DNA of 64,000 bases from Streptomyces cellulosae (GCA_014655195.1 BNBH01000006.1:152097-216096), one strand, 5' to 3'; numbered from the stretch's first letter, positions 25,168-33,729 are shown. Notes: generated by a model from the sequence alone, not told the origin. Program-made: numbers and translations.

Positions 25168-25674
25168 ATGTCCGAGCGCACCGCCCGCGTGTCCTCGGCC
25201 ACCCGGCGGCGCACGACCCTTGCGGTCGGCGCCGCCGCCCTGGCCGGGATCGACCTCGCCCTGAAGATCTGGGCGAAGGAGGCTCTGGCCGACGGGCCCA
25301 TCGGCCCCGATTCTGCGCAGTTGCGCCTGGCCTTCAATCCCGGCGTTGCCTTCTCCATGGGTGACACGTTGCCCTCCTGGTTGGTGATCGGCGTCACCGC
25401 TTTGATCACCACAGCTGTGGGCGTGGCCGCCTGGCGCACGGCTCCCAAGTCGAAAGCCGCCGCTGCGGCGCTCGCTGCCATCCTGGCCGGAGCCGCCGCG
25501 AACCTGATCGATCGCACCGTCGACGGGGCCGTCACCGACTACCTGCACACCGGCTGGTGGCCCACCTTCAACCTCGCTGACGCGTTCATCGTCTGCGGCG
25601 GCCTGGCCATCGTCGCTCTGTCCTGGCGCCGCCCGGCACCCCAGCCGCGCGACGCGACCACCTCCACTGCCTGA
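25168..25674 (+). CDS. lspA: Signal peptidase II (lipoprotein signal peptidase)
   Basis: 168 residues, four hydrophobic segments. The catalytic aspartates sit in GAAANLIDRTVDGAVTDYL and FNLADAFIVCG, the two conserved blocks of LspA, and FNPGVAFSMG matches the substrate-facing NxGxAF motif. It removes the signal peptide of diacylglyceryl-prolipoproteins. Placed 3 nt after the cadmium pump gene, an arrangement known from other cadmium/lead resistance loci. Probably an additional copy to the chromosomal enzyme. Confidence 0.9.
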   Translation: MSERTARVSSATRRRTTLAVGAAALAGIDLALKIWAKEALADGPIGPDSAQLRLAFNPGVAFSMGDTLPSWLVIGVTALITTAVGVAAWRTAPKSKAAAAALAAILAGAAANLIDRTVDGAVTDYLHTGWWPTFNLADAFIVCGGLAIVALSWRRPAPQPRDATTSTA

Positions 25675-25686
25675 CCCACGAGAGGG

Positions 25687-26301
25687 GTGAGCGTCGTGGC
25701 AGTCCTCGCGCTCGTCCTGTTCGCAGCGTTCCTGCTGCTCGCCGGGGTGGCCCGCATCGCCGTCCAGTACCGGCGCACCGGGGACACCGGCATCCGCCGG
25801 GCCCGCGCGGCGGGCCCGCCTCAGCAGGGGGCCCGCGCCGCCCTGATCTGCGGCAGTCTCGTGACCGGCGTCGCCGCACCGGTCGCCGAACTGGCGGGCC
25901 TGGACGCGGTATCCGCACTGGACCAGACAGACGTACGGGTGAGTGGCGCCGTGCTCGCCACCCTTGGCATCGCCGCCGCCATCGGCGCGCAGAACGCCAT
26001 GGGCGCCTCTTGGCGCAACGACGTCGACCCGCGCGAGCGTACCGCCCTGATCACCCACGGGCCCTTCCGCTGGGTCCGTAACCCGATCTACACCGCGGCC
26101 CTCACCTGGGCCATCGGCCTGGCCCTCACCGTCCCTAACTCCCTTGCCCTGCCCGGCCCGCTGCTGCTGTGGCTCGGCCTGGAACTCCAGGTCCGATACG
26201 TAGAGGAGCCCTACCTGCGCCGCGTTCACGGCCCCGCCTACGCGCAGTACGCCGCCCGCACTGGCCGGTTCCTGCCCGGCATCGGCCGACGGCCGGGATG
26301 A
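25687..26301 (+). CDS. Isoprenylcysteine carboxyl methyltransferase-like membrane protein
   Basis: 204 residues, multi-pass. GPFRWVRNPIYTAALTWAIG and the C-terminal EEPYLRRVHGPAYAQYAART are the signature of the ICMT/PEMT membrane methyltransferase superfamily (SAM-binding HxxRNPxY and E..L...G..Y..Y). The bacterial substrate is not known. Starts with GTG after GAGAGGGGTGAGC. A second member is at 50568. Last gene of the cad operon. Confidence 0.75.
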   Translation: MSVVAVLALVLFAAFLLLAGVARIAVQYRRTGDTGIRRARAAGPPQQGARAALICGSLVTGVAAPVAELAGLDAVSALDQTDVRVSGAVLATLGIAAAIGAQNAMGASWRNDVDPRERTALITHGPFRWVRNPIYTAALTWAIGLALTVPNSLALPGPLLLWLGLELQVRYVEEPYLRRVHGPAYAQYAARTGRFLPGIGRRPG

Positions 26302-26307
26302 TCTGCG

Positions 26308-26612
26308 TCAGGCGGCCTGGCCGAAACCGACGGTGGTCAGGTCCTGCTCACGCAGCGGGGTGAAGTCGACATCGAGCTTCGGGCCGTATGCCTCAGGCTG
26401 GATGCCGAGCTCGTGCATGGAGTACTTGCCGGTTGACGTGTTCGGTCAGGTACGGCGAAATTGTGGGCCAGGTCCTCCGGGTCGATCTCCCCGCCCTCCT
26501 CCGGCAGATGCCGGACGGTCTCGGCGATGTCCAGGGCGTTGTGAAAGATCACCGCTTCGTGAGCACCGCGTCGAACTTCATCGCCTTCTCCTGCTCGAAG
26601 GCAGAGCGGACG
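26308..26612 (-). pseudogene. Tn3-family transposase C-terminal relic
   Basis: Reading leftward in shifting frames: KFDAVLTK, then FHNALDIAETVRHLPEEGGE followed by IDPEDLA, ISPYLTEHVNR, then KYSMHELGIQPEAYGPKLDV and FTPLREQDLTTVGFGQAA before the stop at 26308. This is the conserved end of actinobacterial Tn3-type DDE transposases, broken by at least two frameshifts. It closes the cadmium module opposite the resolvase relic at 18863. Confidence 0.8.
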
Positions 26613-27045
26613 CGTCAGGCGAGCGCCGCGGCGCCGCCGGCCGGATCCTCGGGCAGCGGCAGAGCGATGGCCCCGCCCGGCGCGGGCAAGGACCCGGCCG
26701 CCGCGGCTCCCGTACCCCGGCCTCGCCCGGGCCGGGCCCTCCGCCGGGGCCAGGGCAGGCGGGCGCGAGCCGGATCACCCGCAACGTGAAGGCCGTCCAG
26801 ACCAGCGCGACCACGGCGGCGGCCGAGCCGGCGGGCAGCAGGACATCGGCGAGGCCGCCGCCGATCAGCAGCCCGGCCGCAGTGACGGCCGCTACCGCGG
26901 ACCAGCGCGCGCAGCCGCGGTAGGTGAGCACGGTGCGGCCCAGCCGTGCGATGCTGCGCGGCCCCTGCCACACCGAGCACGGGCGGCGCCCGCAGCGCAG
27001 GCAGGACGAGCAACGGGCAGTACGCGAGGAACAGTCCTTGGCCAC
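26578..27045 (-). CDS. Hypothetical small membrane protein
   Basis: 155 codons from GTG 27045. A Cys-rich N-terminus (KDCSSRTARCSSCLRCG), then two hydrophobic stretches (WSAVAAVTAAGLLIGGGLAD and AAAVVALVWTAFTLRVIRLA), then a Pro/Arg-rich C-terminus that runs into the Tn3 relic, so the natural end may have been lost. No family recognised. The hydrophobic pattern supports translation in this frame more than in the others. Confidence 0.4.
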   Translation of the reverse strand: MAKDCSSRTARCSSCLRCGRRPCSVWQGPRSIARLGRTVLTYRGCARWSAVAAVTAAGLLIGGGLADVLLPAGSAAAVVALVWTAFTLRVIRLAPACPGPGGGPGPGEAGVREPRRPGPCPRRAGPSLCRCPRIRPAAPRRSPDASALPSSRRRR

Positions 27046-27466
27046 GTGCGGCCTCCATCCACCGACGCCGGGGCGGGTTGTGGCAGCCAGACTGTTCCTG
27101 AACCCGTCGGCCAGGCAAGCGTGTCGCGGACAGACCAGTGCACTGCGCACCGGCAGCGGGCCTCACCGGACAAGATCGTGAGACGGAAGTACCGTGGCCC
27201 TCACATGAGACAGCCGGAAAGCCCAGGTCACCACAACAGAACAGGACATTCCGAATGCGGGCCGGCACCTGGGACGCGGTGGGAGCACGCCCGCCCCTAC
27301 CGCGATCCGAGTCTGTATGCCGAACGAGGCTCCCGTTCGACGTAGCGCGAGGTGGATCCCCCCTCCCCCTCGGCTCTGGAGCCACCGGCGGCCGAAGGCA
27401 GGGCGATCGGCCGCCCGTAGCCGTGGCGCGGGCGAAGAGCAGCGTGCCAAGGGCCCGACGTCCACT
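27046..27466. other. Intergenic, no gene recognised
   Basis: About 420 bp between the hypothetical membrane protein and ccdA, in both of which transcription runs leftward. It contains no reading frame with recognisable family features and no clear inverted repeat or transposon terminus. Confidence 0.4.
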
Positions 27467-28243
27467 TCAGAGCGGGAGTGCGTAGCCACTGATCCAGGTC
27501 TGCATCTGGTAGATCATCCAGCTCCACAGACCCGAGACCTGGGCGATGCCGACGGCCACGAGCAGGGCGCCGCCGATGCGCAGCACGGTGCGGGTGTGAC
27601 GGCGGGCGAAGTCGAAGGCGCGCATGCTCTTGCCGAGGGCGAGGGTGAAGAGCAGGAACGGTATGCCGACCCCGACCGCGTAGAGGAAGGCCAGGAAGGC
27701 GCCGCGTCCCGCCGAACCGGTGGTCAGGGACAGCGAGAGCACCGCGGCGAGCGTGGGGCCGATGCAGGGGGTCCAGCCGATACCGAACATCACCCCCATG
27801 AACGGTGCGCTGGCGAGCCCGGCGCGCGGGGTGAAGCGCGGCTTGAAGGTACGCGACAGCACGGGGATGCGCTCCAGGGCGCCCATGAACATCAGGCCGA
27901 GCAGGATGGTCAGCACGCCGAGGACGCGGATGACGGTGTCCTGGTGGGCGAGCAGCACCGTGCTGACGGACCCGAAGAGCGCGCCGTAGGCGGTGAAGAC
28001 GGCGGCGAAGCCGAGGATGAACAGGGCGGTGCCCAGCATGGCGCGGCCCCGGGCCCGGCCGCCCGGGGTGTTCTGGGCCTCGTGGGCGTCGGCGGCGGTC
28101 ATGCCGGTGGTGTACGAGAGGTAGCCCGGAACCAGAGGCAGGCAGCACGGGGAGGCGACGGTGATCGCGCCTGCGGCGAGCGCGATGGGCGCGGCCAGGA
28201 ACAGGGATCCGGAGCCGACCACCTGGCTGATATCGACGGACAA
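27467..28243 (-). CDS. ccdA: CcdA-type thiol electron carrier
   Basis: 258 residues from TTG 28243 (ribosome site GAAAGG upstream). Six hydrophobic segments. The redox cysteines lie in [14 protein letters not shown] (first helix) and [12 protein letters not shown] (fourth helix), the CcdA arrangement. CcdA passes electrons from cytosolic thioredoxin to TlpA/ResA-type proteins outside, keeping apocytochrome and copper-delivery thiols reduced. It is divergent from a second CcdA-like gene across a gap carrying the island's palindrome. Confidence 0.9.
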   Translation of the reverse strand: MSVDISQVVGSGSLFLAAPIALAAGAITVASPCCLPLVPGYLSYTTGMTAADAHEAQNTPGGRARGRAMLGTALFILGFAAVFTAYGALFGSVSTVLLAHQDTVIRVLGVLTILLGLMFMGALERIPVLSRTFKPRFTPRAGLASAPFMGVMFGIGWTPCIGPTLAAVLSLSLTTGSAGRGAFLAFLYAVGVGIPFLLFTLALGKSMRAFDFARRHTRTVLRIGGALLVAVGIAQVSGLWSWMIYQMQTWISGYALPL

Positions 28244-28333
28244 GAAGCTGCCTTTCGGTGGGGTGCGGGCCCGGCCGCATCGGATGCCGCCGCCAGGGCC
28301 GGTCGGGGGTAGCAGGTCGACAGCACCCTATCT

Positions 28334-28348
28334 CCTAGGTACCTTAGG
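28334..28348. promoter_or_regulatory. Palindromic operator candidate, CCTAG-N5-TTAGG variant
   Basis: CCTAGGTACCTTAGG, one mismatch from CCTAA-N5-TTAGG, centred in the gap between ccdA (minus) and the second CcdA-like gene (plus). TAGGTT at 28361-28366 could be the rightward -10. One bound regulator could control both electron-carrier genes. Confidence 0.5.
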
Positions 28349-28410
28349 TCCGAAGCTGCATAGGTTTTCGCGGGCGCCTCGGCCTGTGACCTGCCGGAAA
28401 GGGCCTGCGG

Positions 28411-29421
28411 ATGGGCGAGCTGTTGTTCGGGACGACGCTGCTGGCGTCGTTCCTCGGCGGAATGGTGGCGCTGCTGGCGCCGTGCTGCATCTCGGTGATG
28501 CTGCCGGCGTACTTCGCCACCGGCTTCCGCTCCCGCGGCCGCGTGGTGGCGGGCACCCTGGCCTTCGGCGCCGGCGTGGCCACCATCATCGTCCCCATCG
28601 GACTGGGCGCCACCGCCCTGTCCTCCGTGTTCCAGCGATACCACCTGTGGATCTATCTGACCGGTGGGCTGCTCATGCTGGCCGGCGGTCTCGCCGTGCT
28701 CGCGGGATGGAAGCCGAAGCTGCCGATGCCGTCCGGGGGCACCCCGCGGCAGGGCGGCGGCTTCAAGGCCGCCTACGGGCTCGGAGCGTTCTCCGGCATC
28801 GCCAGCGCGTGCTGCGCGCCGGTGCTGGCCGGGGTCGTGGTGCTGTCCGGTGCCAGCGGTTCCTTCCTGGCGGCGCTCGGCGTCGCGCTGATCTACGTCC
28901 TGGGCATGGTCGCCCCGCTCGTGATCATCGCCCTGGCCTGGGAGCGCGGGCACCGCGGCCCGGCACGGCTGCTCGAAGGGCGCCGGGTGCCGCTGCGGCT
29001 CGGAGCCTGGCGGCGCCGCGTCCCGTTGGGTGACCTGCTCGCCGGCGGCCTGCTGGTCGCCATGGGCGTACTGACAGCGGCGCTCGCCTTCACCGGATCG
29101 GACATGTCCGCCTCGGGCTGGCGGGCCCGGCTCGCCGCCGACCTCGACCACTTCGCCTCCCGGATCACCGACGCCCTGTCCTGGGTGCCCGGCTGGGCGG
29201 TGGCCCTGGCGGCTGCCGTGGCTGTGGCGCTGCTGATCCGCCGCGCACTGCGGCCCGCCACACAGGCCGGGGCCGAGCCCGTCGGCGCCGACGACCCCGA
29301 CCCGACCGCACCCGCCGCCTGCTGCACCGGGCCCGCAGCCGATCCCGGCTCACTCACCGCAGCTTCCGCCGCCGACGCCGACCGCACCACCCCCATGGAG
29401 GCCCCCACCGATGGCCGCTGA
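28411..29421 (+). CDS. Second CcdA/DsbD-like membrane thiol protein
   Basis: 336 residues. Redox cysteine pairs sit in LLAPCCISVMLPAYF and GIASACCAPVLAG, inside hydrophobic helices, like the transmembrane part of DsbD/CcdA. Seven or so membrane segments, ending with a hydrophilic tail containing another CC (APAACCTGPAAD). First gene of a co-directional thiol run reaching 31601; its end overlaps the next start by 11 nt. The double-Cys motifs differ from the ccdA at 27467, suggesting a different partner, possibly the redoxin next door. Confidence 0.8.
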   Translation: MGELLFGTTLLASFLGGMVALLAPCCISVMLPAYFATGFRSRGRVVAGTLAFGAGVATIIVPIGLGATALSSVFQRYHLWIYLTGGLLMLAGGLAVLAGWKPKLPMPSGGTPRQGGGFKAAYGLGAFSGIASACCAPVLAGVVVLSGASGSFLAALGVALIYVLGMVAPLVIIALAWERGHRGPARLLEGRRVPLRLGAWRRRVPLGDLLAGGLLVAMGVLTAALAFTGSDMSASGWRARLAADLDHFASRITDALSWVPGWAVALAAAVAVALLIRRALRPATQAGAEPVGADDPDPTAPAACCTGPAADPGSLTAASAADADRTTPMEAPTDGR

Positions 29422-30112
29422 CACCCAGCACACACCCAAGCCCGGCAGCAAGGCCGCCCGCCGTGAGAAGGCCAAGCAACAGCGCGAGGCCGAACAACAG
29501 CGGGACCAACGCAACCGGCGGCTGCGCCGTACCGCCCTGGTCACCGCCGTCGTGGTCGCCGTCACCGGGGGGCTGTACCTGGTGTTCGACCAGTCCGAGC
29601 AGGCCGCGCAGAACGTCAGCTACGACGTCGGCAAGCCCGGCATCGGCAAGACCGCCCCCGACTTCACCCTGGCCTCCAGCACGGGCGGCCAGGAGAAGCT
29701 GTCCTCCCACCGCGGCGAGACCGTGTTGCTGTACTTCCACGAAGGGGGAGGCTGCCAGCCGTGCTGGGACCAGATCGTCGATCTGGACAAGGCGTGGAAG
29801 AAGGTGGAGGGCCTCGGCGTCGACACCATGCTCTCCATCACCACCGACCCGGCCGACCTGACCAAGCGCAAGGTCGGCGACGAGGGCATCAAGTCCCCGG
29901 TGCTCTCGGATCCCGGCCTGAAGGTCTCCAAGGAGTACACCACCAACGAGTACGGGATGATGGGCGGTTCGACGAACGGCCACAGCTTCATCCTGGTCGG
30001 CCCCGACGGGAAGATCCAGTGGCGCGCGGACTACGGCGGCGCCCCCGACTACACCATGTACGTCAAGGTCGACAAGCTCCTGGCCGACCTGAAGGCGGGG
30101 CGACAGGCATGA
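29411..30112 (+). CDS. Membrane-anchored redoxin (AhpC/TSA-like)
   Basis: 233 residues. A highly charged N-terminus (RREKAKQQREAEQQRDQRNR), one membrane anchor (TALVTAVVVAVTGGLYLVF), then a thioredoxin-fold domain with IGKTAPDFTLASSTG and the active site GGGCQPCWDQI. The CxxC indicates a thiol-disulfide protein rather than a one-Cys peroxidase. It probably receives electrons from the CcdA-like protein encoded just before it. Its end overlaps the glutaredoxin-like start (ATGA). Confidence 0.82.
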   Translation: MAADTQHTPKPGSKAARREKAKQQREAEQQRDQRNRRLRRTALVTAVVVAVTGGLYLVFDQSEQAAQNVSYDVGKPGIGKTAPDFTLASSTGGQEKLSSHRGETVLLYFHEGGGCQPCWDQIVDLDKAWKKVEGLGVDTMLSITTDPADLTKRKVGDEGIKSPVLSDPGLKVSKEYTTNEYGMMGGSTNGHSFILVGPDGKIQWRADYGGAPDYTMYVKVDKLLADLKAGRQA

Positions 30113-30402
30113 CCGACTCGACCGTCCGGCACCGGATCACGCTGCTCACCCAGGCCGACTGCGCCTTCTGCGAGCACGCCAAGACCGTCCTGGCCAAAGT
30201 CGGCGCCGACCACCCCCTCGACATCACCGAGATCGACCTGACCAGCGAGGAAGGCCGGCGCCTCGGAGCCGAGGCCGGGGTGCTCTTCGCCCCCGGCATC
30301 CTCCTTGACGGCGAACCGTTCTCGTACGGCCGCCTCTCCGAGCGCCGCCTGCGCCGCACCCTGAAGGCAGCGGCAACCCCCGCCCCCACCCCGAAGCAGT
30401 AG
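30109..30402 (+). CDS. Glutaredoxin-like protein
   Basis: 97 residues, no signal peptide. ITLLTQADCAFCEHAKTVLA carries a CxxC (Cys18, Cys21) at the start of a thioredoxin fold, and VLFAPGILLDGEPFSYGRLS supplies the cis-Pro and glutaredoxin-type loop. Likely a cytosolic thiol donor or metal-linked redox protein working with the surrounding membrane thiol proteins. Coupled to the redoxin by a 4-nt overlap. Confidence 0.8.
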   Translation: MTDSTVRHRITLLTQADCAFCEHAKTVLAKVGADHPLDITEIDLTSEEGRRLGAEAGVLFAPGILLDGEPFSYGRLSERRLRRTLKAAATPAPTPKQ

Positions 30403-30418
30403 CAAGAAGGAGACCGCG

Positions 30419-30667
30419 ATGGACGCGTTCTACTCACTGGCCGTACTGGCCTGCCCCGTCGGCATGGGCCTGATGATGTGGTTCATGATGAAGGGCAACC
30501 GCCAGCAGAGCGGCGCCCAGGCCCCGCAGGACAAGACCGCGGGCTTTGCGGGATTCGACAAGGACCCGCGCCAGCCGGAGATCGACGCCCTGCGCAACGA
30601 GATCGCCGGCCTGCGTGCCAAGGTCGACAGCCGGCCGGAGGCACCGGCCCAGGAGCGCACGCGATGA
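30419..30667 (+). CDS. Small membrane protein, CPVGM family
   Basis: 82 residues. A hydrophobic N-terminal helix contains LACPVGMGLMMWFMMK, followed by a linker and a short coiled coil (EIDALRNEIAGLRAKV). The same layout, with ACPVGMCLMMWLM, occurs in the protein at 51348. The Cys and Met cluster in the membrane could bind copper (inference). AAGAAGGAGA precedes the start; the end overlaps the next gene (ATGA). Confidence 0.65.
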   Translation: MDAFYSLAVLACPVGMGLMMWFMMKGNRQQSGAQAPQDKTAGFAGFDKDPRQPEIDALRNEIAGLRAKVDSRPEAPAQERTR

Positions 30668-30972
30668 TCGACACCATCCTGCCGCCGCTGTTCGCCGCGG
30701 CGGCGATCACACTGACCTACGTGTTCTGCGTCCGGCCCGCGATGAAGGGCCGCGGCTGCCACATGATGCCGCAGCAGTCCCGGGCCGGGCAGGCGTCCTG
30801 CCACTCCACCACGGATTCCGGGAAGACCGCGCAGACCTCGATGCCCGACAGCACGGACGCGGAGATCAAGCGGCTGCGCGAGGAAGTCCAGCTGCTCCAT
30901 CACGAGCTGGACCTCCGCGCCGCCGAGCCCTCCACTGACGCGGTCCCGCTCCAGAAGGACGATTCACGCTGA
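30664..30972 (+). CDS. Small membrane protein with Cys/Met/His segment
   Basis: 102 residues. One N-terminal helix (ILPPLFAAAAITLTYVFC), then RPAMKGRGCHMMPQQSR and SCHSTT, then a coiled coil (DAEIKRLREEVQLLHHELDL). Layout parallels the preceding gene: membrane helix, thiophilic ligands, coiled coil; the two products may form a complex. Family not recognised. It is coupled to the preceding gene by overlap and lies 2 nt before the TlpA gene. Confidence 0.6.
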   Translation: MIDTILPPLFAAAAITLTYVFCVRPAMKGRGCHMMPQQSRAGQASCHSTTDSGKTAQTSMPDSTDAEIKRLREEVQLLHHELDLRAAEPSTDAVPLQKDDSR

Positions 30973-30974
30973 AC

Positions 30975-31601
30975 ATGTCGGACATACGCCCGCGACGGTT
31001 CCCCACCGGCCCCCGCCCGGCGGGACCGTCGCGGCGTACCGCTGTCACCGGCCTGCTCGTCCTGGCCGTCGGCACCCTCACCGCCTGCGGCAGCACCCAG
31101 GACGAAGGCAACAGCGCCGAGGCTCTGGGGGCGGCGAAAGGCAGCTCCTCGCAGTATCTCCAACCCGGCAACCGCGCCCTCACCCCCACCCTCAAGGGCA
31201 CCACCCTGGACGGCGAGCACGTGGACATCGCGTCGATGCGGGGCGACGTCGTCGTGATCAACGTCTGGGGCTCGTGGTGCGCCCCGTGCCGCAAGGAGGC
31301 CCCCGAACTCAGGAAACTCGCCGAGAAGACCGAGCCGCAGGGAGTGCGCTTCCTCGGCATCGACATCCGCGACAACAAGACCGCGGCGAAAGCCTTCGAG
31401 CGCAACTTCGGCATCACCTACCCCAGCATCTACGACCCCGACGGCCGCACCGTGACCGGCTTCAAGCAGCTGGCGCCCCGGGCCGTGCCCACCACCTACG
31501 TCCTGGACAAGCAGGGCCGGGTGGCCGCCCTCTCTATCGGCCCCCTCACCTACCGGGACTTCCACCCCATCATCGAGGACGTCGCCCGCGAAAGGCCGTG
31601 A
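30975..31601 (+). CDS. TlpA/ResA-like thiol-disulfide lipoprotein (second copy)
   Basis: 208 residues. Lipobox TLTAC (Cys38), thioredoxin-fold domain with NVWGSWCAPCRKEAPEL (Cys102-Cys105), and cis-Pro at RAVPTTYVLD. It resembles the copy at 13484 (GSWCEPCKAEAPHL) and should work outside the membrane, reduced by one of the CcdA-type proteins. Last gene of the 28411-31601 thiol operon. Target proteins may include Sco-type copper chaperones or apocytochromes. Confidence 0.88.
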   Translation: MSDIRPRRFPTGPRPAGPSRRTAVTGLLVLAVGTLTACGSTQDEGNSAEALGAAKGSSSQYLQPGNRALTPTLKGTTLDGEHVDIASMRGDVVVINVWGSWCAPCRKEAPELRKLAEKTEPQGVRFLGIDIRDNKTAAKAFERNFGITYPSIYDPDGRTVTGFKQLAPRAVPTTYVLDKQGRVAALSIGPLTYRDFHPIIEDVARERP

Positions 31602-31757
31602 CCGCGGTGGGGGCGATCGACCGCCGCACTGAACGAGCCATGCGCCTCTCGATCATTCACTCTGAAGTCCGGCGGGTCGCCGAGCACGGGATCACCGGAA
31701 TGTGGACGGGCATCCCAGCGCCCTGCCCGCCACGTGGCCCCAGCCCCCCGGGGCGGG

Positions 31758-32516
31758 TCAGCCCGTCACCACGACCGAGACCGCGGTGACCGCGGTGACC
31801 GCGGCCGCGACCAGTCCGGCCACGGCCGCCTCCGGGCCAAGGGGCCTGCCGCGAGGAGCCAGGTGCACGGCGACCCGCAGGCTGATCCAGGCGGCGTGGG
31901 CCAGCACCCCGGCGGCGAGCGCGACCAGCACGGGCTCGGCCGTGGCCGGGACAAGGCCGGCCGCGGCAACCCCGGCCACTGGCGAAAGGCACATCACCGC
32001 GAGCCAGACGACGCTGTACCGCCGCGGCTGGGCGTGCAGCAGCGCCCCGGCGGCAAGCCCCTCCGCCAGGGCGTGTACCGCAAGAGCCCCGGCCACCACG
32101 ACCGCCCCGCCCACAGTCAGGGCCGAGCCCTCCAGGAAACGATGGGCCCCCAGCGCGGCAGCGGCACCGGTACCGCCCGCCTTCTCCGGCTCGCACGGGC
32201 ACCCCTTGCGTGCCACCAGCCCGGCGACGACGAAGGCGCCCACGGCCGTGCCGGGCACGGCCCACCAGGGCAGGTGCGCGCCCTGCGAGTCGGACCACGC
32301 CTCGGGCAGCAGATGCAGGCCGGAGATCACCAGCAGCGCCGCGGCGGCGGCAAGCCAGGCCGCCCGCTGCCCGGACGCACGGCGCGCCAGCCATGCCCCC
32401 GTCAGGGTGGCCGCCGCCACCAGCACGAGGCCGCCGACCGTGGACTCGGCGACACCCGGGGACTCGGGGACGGACGGTCCATGGGCCAGCATTCCTGCGT
32501 GCTCTGCCAGTCGCAC
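31758..32516 (-). CDS. ZIP-family-like metal transporter
   Basis: 252 residues from GTG 32516, chosen because GGAGGGG lies at the right distance; an ATG at 32543 is an alternative. Hydrophobic throughout, with HLLPEAW, AHRFLEGSAL and VHALAEGLAAGALLH, the HxxxEG metal-binding helices of ZIP transporters. A cytosolic-type loop has RKGCPCEPEK. ZIP proteins usually import Zn, Fe or other divalent metals. It converges with the TlpA gene and has a perfect island palindrome 99 bp upstream. Confidence 0.72.
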   Translation of the reverse strand: MRLAEHAGMLAHGPSVPESPGVAESTVGGLVLVAAATLTGAWLARRASGQRAAWLAAAAALLVISGLHLLPEAWSDSQGAHLPWWAVPGTAVGAFVVAGLVARKGCPCEPEKAGGTGAAAALGAHRFLEGSALTVGGAVVVAGALAVHALAEGLAAGALLHAQPRRYSVVWLAVMCLSPVAGVAAAGLVPATAEPVLVALAAGVLAHAAWISLRVAVHLAPRGRPLGPEAAVAGLVAAAVTAVTAVSVVVTG

Positions 32517-32949
32517 ACCTGCTCCCCTCCACACCGGCCCCATGGCCGCCCCGCCCGTCCGTTGCTGCGCGTGGTCGACCACTGACAGACGTGCCCTGCC
32601 CCACAGGCACGTATCCCTAATCGACTTAGGGGATTGAGGCGGGGGCGCGCCCGGGGGCGGCAAATGCCGAGGGCGCCGCGCCTGCGCACAACTGCGCCGG
32701 CTGCGCTGCCGGGCGGCCTGGTGGAGTCGGCGATGAGGCGCTCGGTGCCGGAGCGCGGGCGTCGGAACCGCCTGCCGCAGCTGGGGCGTGGGCAAGGCTG
32801 TGGAGCCGTCTGCGCGGGCGGAGCGGCTGTGGAAGAAGCGGTCGAAGATGCGGAGAGTTCGTCGGCGGGATGTCGGGGCCTGGTGTCGGCCACGGGCGCG
32901 TCAGCGACAGCGGTTGGCGTTCGCCGGAACGGTCACGGCGCGGCAAAGG
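32517..32949. other. 433-bp intergenic region
   Basis: Lies between the ZIP-like gene and a MerR gene, both leftward. It contains the palindrome at 32615-32631. No family-like reading frame was recognised in the remainder (32640-32949). Confidence 0.4.
32615..32631. promoter_or_regulatory. Palindromic operator candidate CCCTAA-N5-TTAGGG
   Basis: CCCTAATCGACTTAGGG: a perfect 6+6 bp version of the recurrent palindrome, upstream of the ZIP-like transporter gene. It suggests the transporter belongs to the same putative regulon as Sco and the thiol operons. Confidence 0.6.
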
Positions 32950-33399
32950 TCACCCGGCGGAGCGGGGGACGGCTCCCTTCGCGGGGTGCGCGGTGTCGCC
33001 GGACTCGGTTTCCAGGATCCAGCAGACGTTGGCGCTGTCGTGGTCCGTGGGCTGGCCCTGCTCGGCGTGGGCGAGCAGGCTTTCCAGGTGGGCTTCGAGG
33101 GTGATGAGCTCGGCGATCTGGGCGCGTACGTTGTCCAGCCGCTCGCCCAGCAGGCGGCTGACGTGGTCGCACGGGCTTTCGCCGCGGTCGTGCACGGTCA
33201 GGACCTGCCGCACTTCCTGCAGGGACATGCCCGCGGCCTGGCAGCGGCGGATGAAGCGGAGCCGGTCCGCTGTCTCGGGCGCGTAGTCGCGGTGGCCGCC
33301 GGGGGTGCGGGTGGGGGGCGGCACGAGACCGGTGTCCTCGTAGAAGCGGATGGTCTTGGTGCTCATTCCTGTGAGCCTCGCCACTTCACCGATTTTCAT
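32950..33399 (-). CDS. MerR-family metal sensor next to copZ-copA
   Basis: 149 residues. DNA-binding head MKIGEVARLTGMSTKTIRFYEDTGL, dimerisation helix, and Cys53, Cys77 with His79 (SPCDH) and Cys126 (ANVCWILE). Its Cys77/His79/His120/Cys126 set looks more like ZntR/CadR-type divalent sensors than CueR, although a copper chaperone and pump lie divergently downstream. The C-terminus after residue 131 is longer than usual. Promoter and operator are shared with copZ. Confidence 0.85.
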   Translation of the reverse strand: MKIGEVARLTGMSTKTIRFYEDTGLVPPPTRTPGGHRDYAPETADRLRFIRRCQAAGMSLQEVRQVLTVHDRGESPCDHVSRLLGERLDNVRAQIAELITLEAHLESLLAHAEQGQPTDHDSANVCWILETESGDTAHPAKGAVPRSAG

Positions 33400-33410
33400 C
33401 GTGCCTCCAC

Positions 33411-33441
33411 TTGAACTTCCAGTGCGCTGGAAGTGTAACGC
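33411..33441 (+). promoter_or_regulatory. MerR operator/promoter for copZ
   Basis: TTGAAC (33411-33416) and TAACGC (33436-33441) are spaced by 19 bp. Inside is the perfect inverted repeat ACTTCCAGTGCGCTGGAAGT (33415-33434). This is the classic architecture activated by MerR proteins, pointing rightward to copZ; the regulator gene starts 12 bp to the left. Confidence 0.8.
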
Positions 33442-33516
33442 TCTACGTGTTCCAGGGAGCCCCTGGCAGCTGCGACCGCCCGCCCGGGCGGTCGTACCCG
33501 TAGCGAGGAGCGTTGA

Positions 33517-33729
33517 ATGAGCGAGACCACGTACACGGTGACCGGCATGACCTGCGACCACTGCGCCGACGCGATCACCAAGGAGATCAGCGACCTCCCC
33601 GGTGTCCAGCAGGTCAAGGTCGATGTCCCCTCCGGGCGTGTCACAGTGACCAGCGAGAGCCCGCTGGCCACGGAGGACGTCCGGGCCGCCGTGGTCGAGG
33701 CCGGCGAGTACGAACTGGTCTCCTCCTGA
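33517..33729 (+). CDS. copZ: CopZ-like copper chaperone (HMA domain)
   Basis: 70 residues, a single ferredoxin-like HMA domain. YTVTGMTCDHCADAI contains the metal-binding MTCxxC (Cys13, Cys16). It would carry Cu(I) in the cytosol to the ATPase encoded 384 bp downstream. First gene under the MerR-type promoter. The deduced regulator ligand set leaves open zinc or cadmium, but HMA-chaperone/CopA pairing is normally copper. Confidence 0.88.
   Translation: MSETTYTVTGMTCDHCADAITKEISDLPGVQQVKVDVPSGRVTVTSESPLATEDVRAAVVEAGEYELVSS

Noticed and set aside
23614..26229. 871-codon minus-strand frame across cadA, lspA and the ICMT-like gene
   Set aside because: Mirror of three well-supported plus-strand genes; low-complexity GAQDG-type composition.
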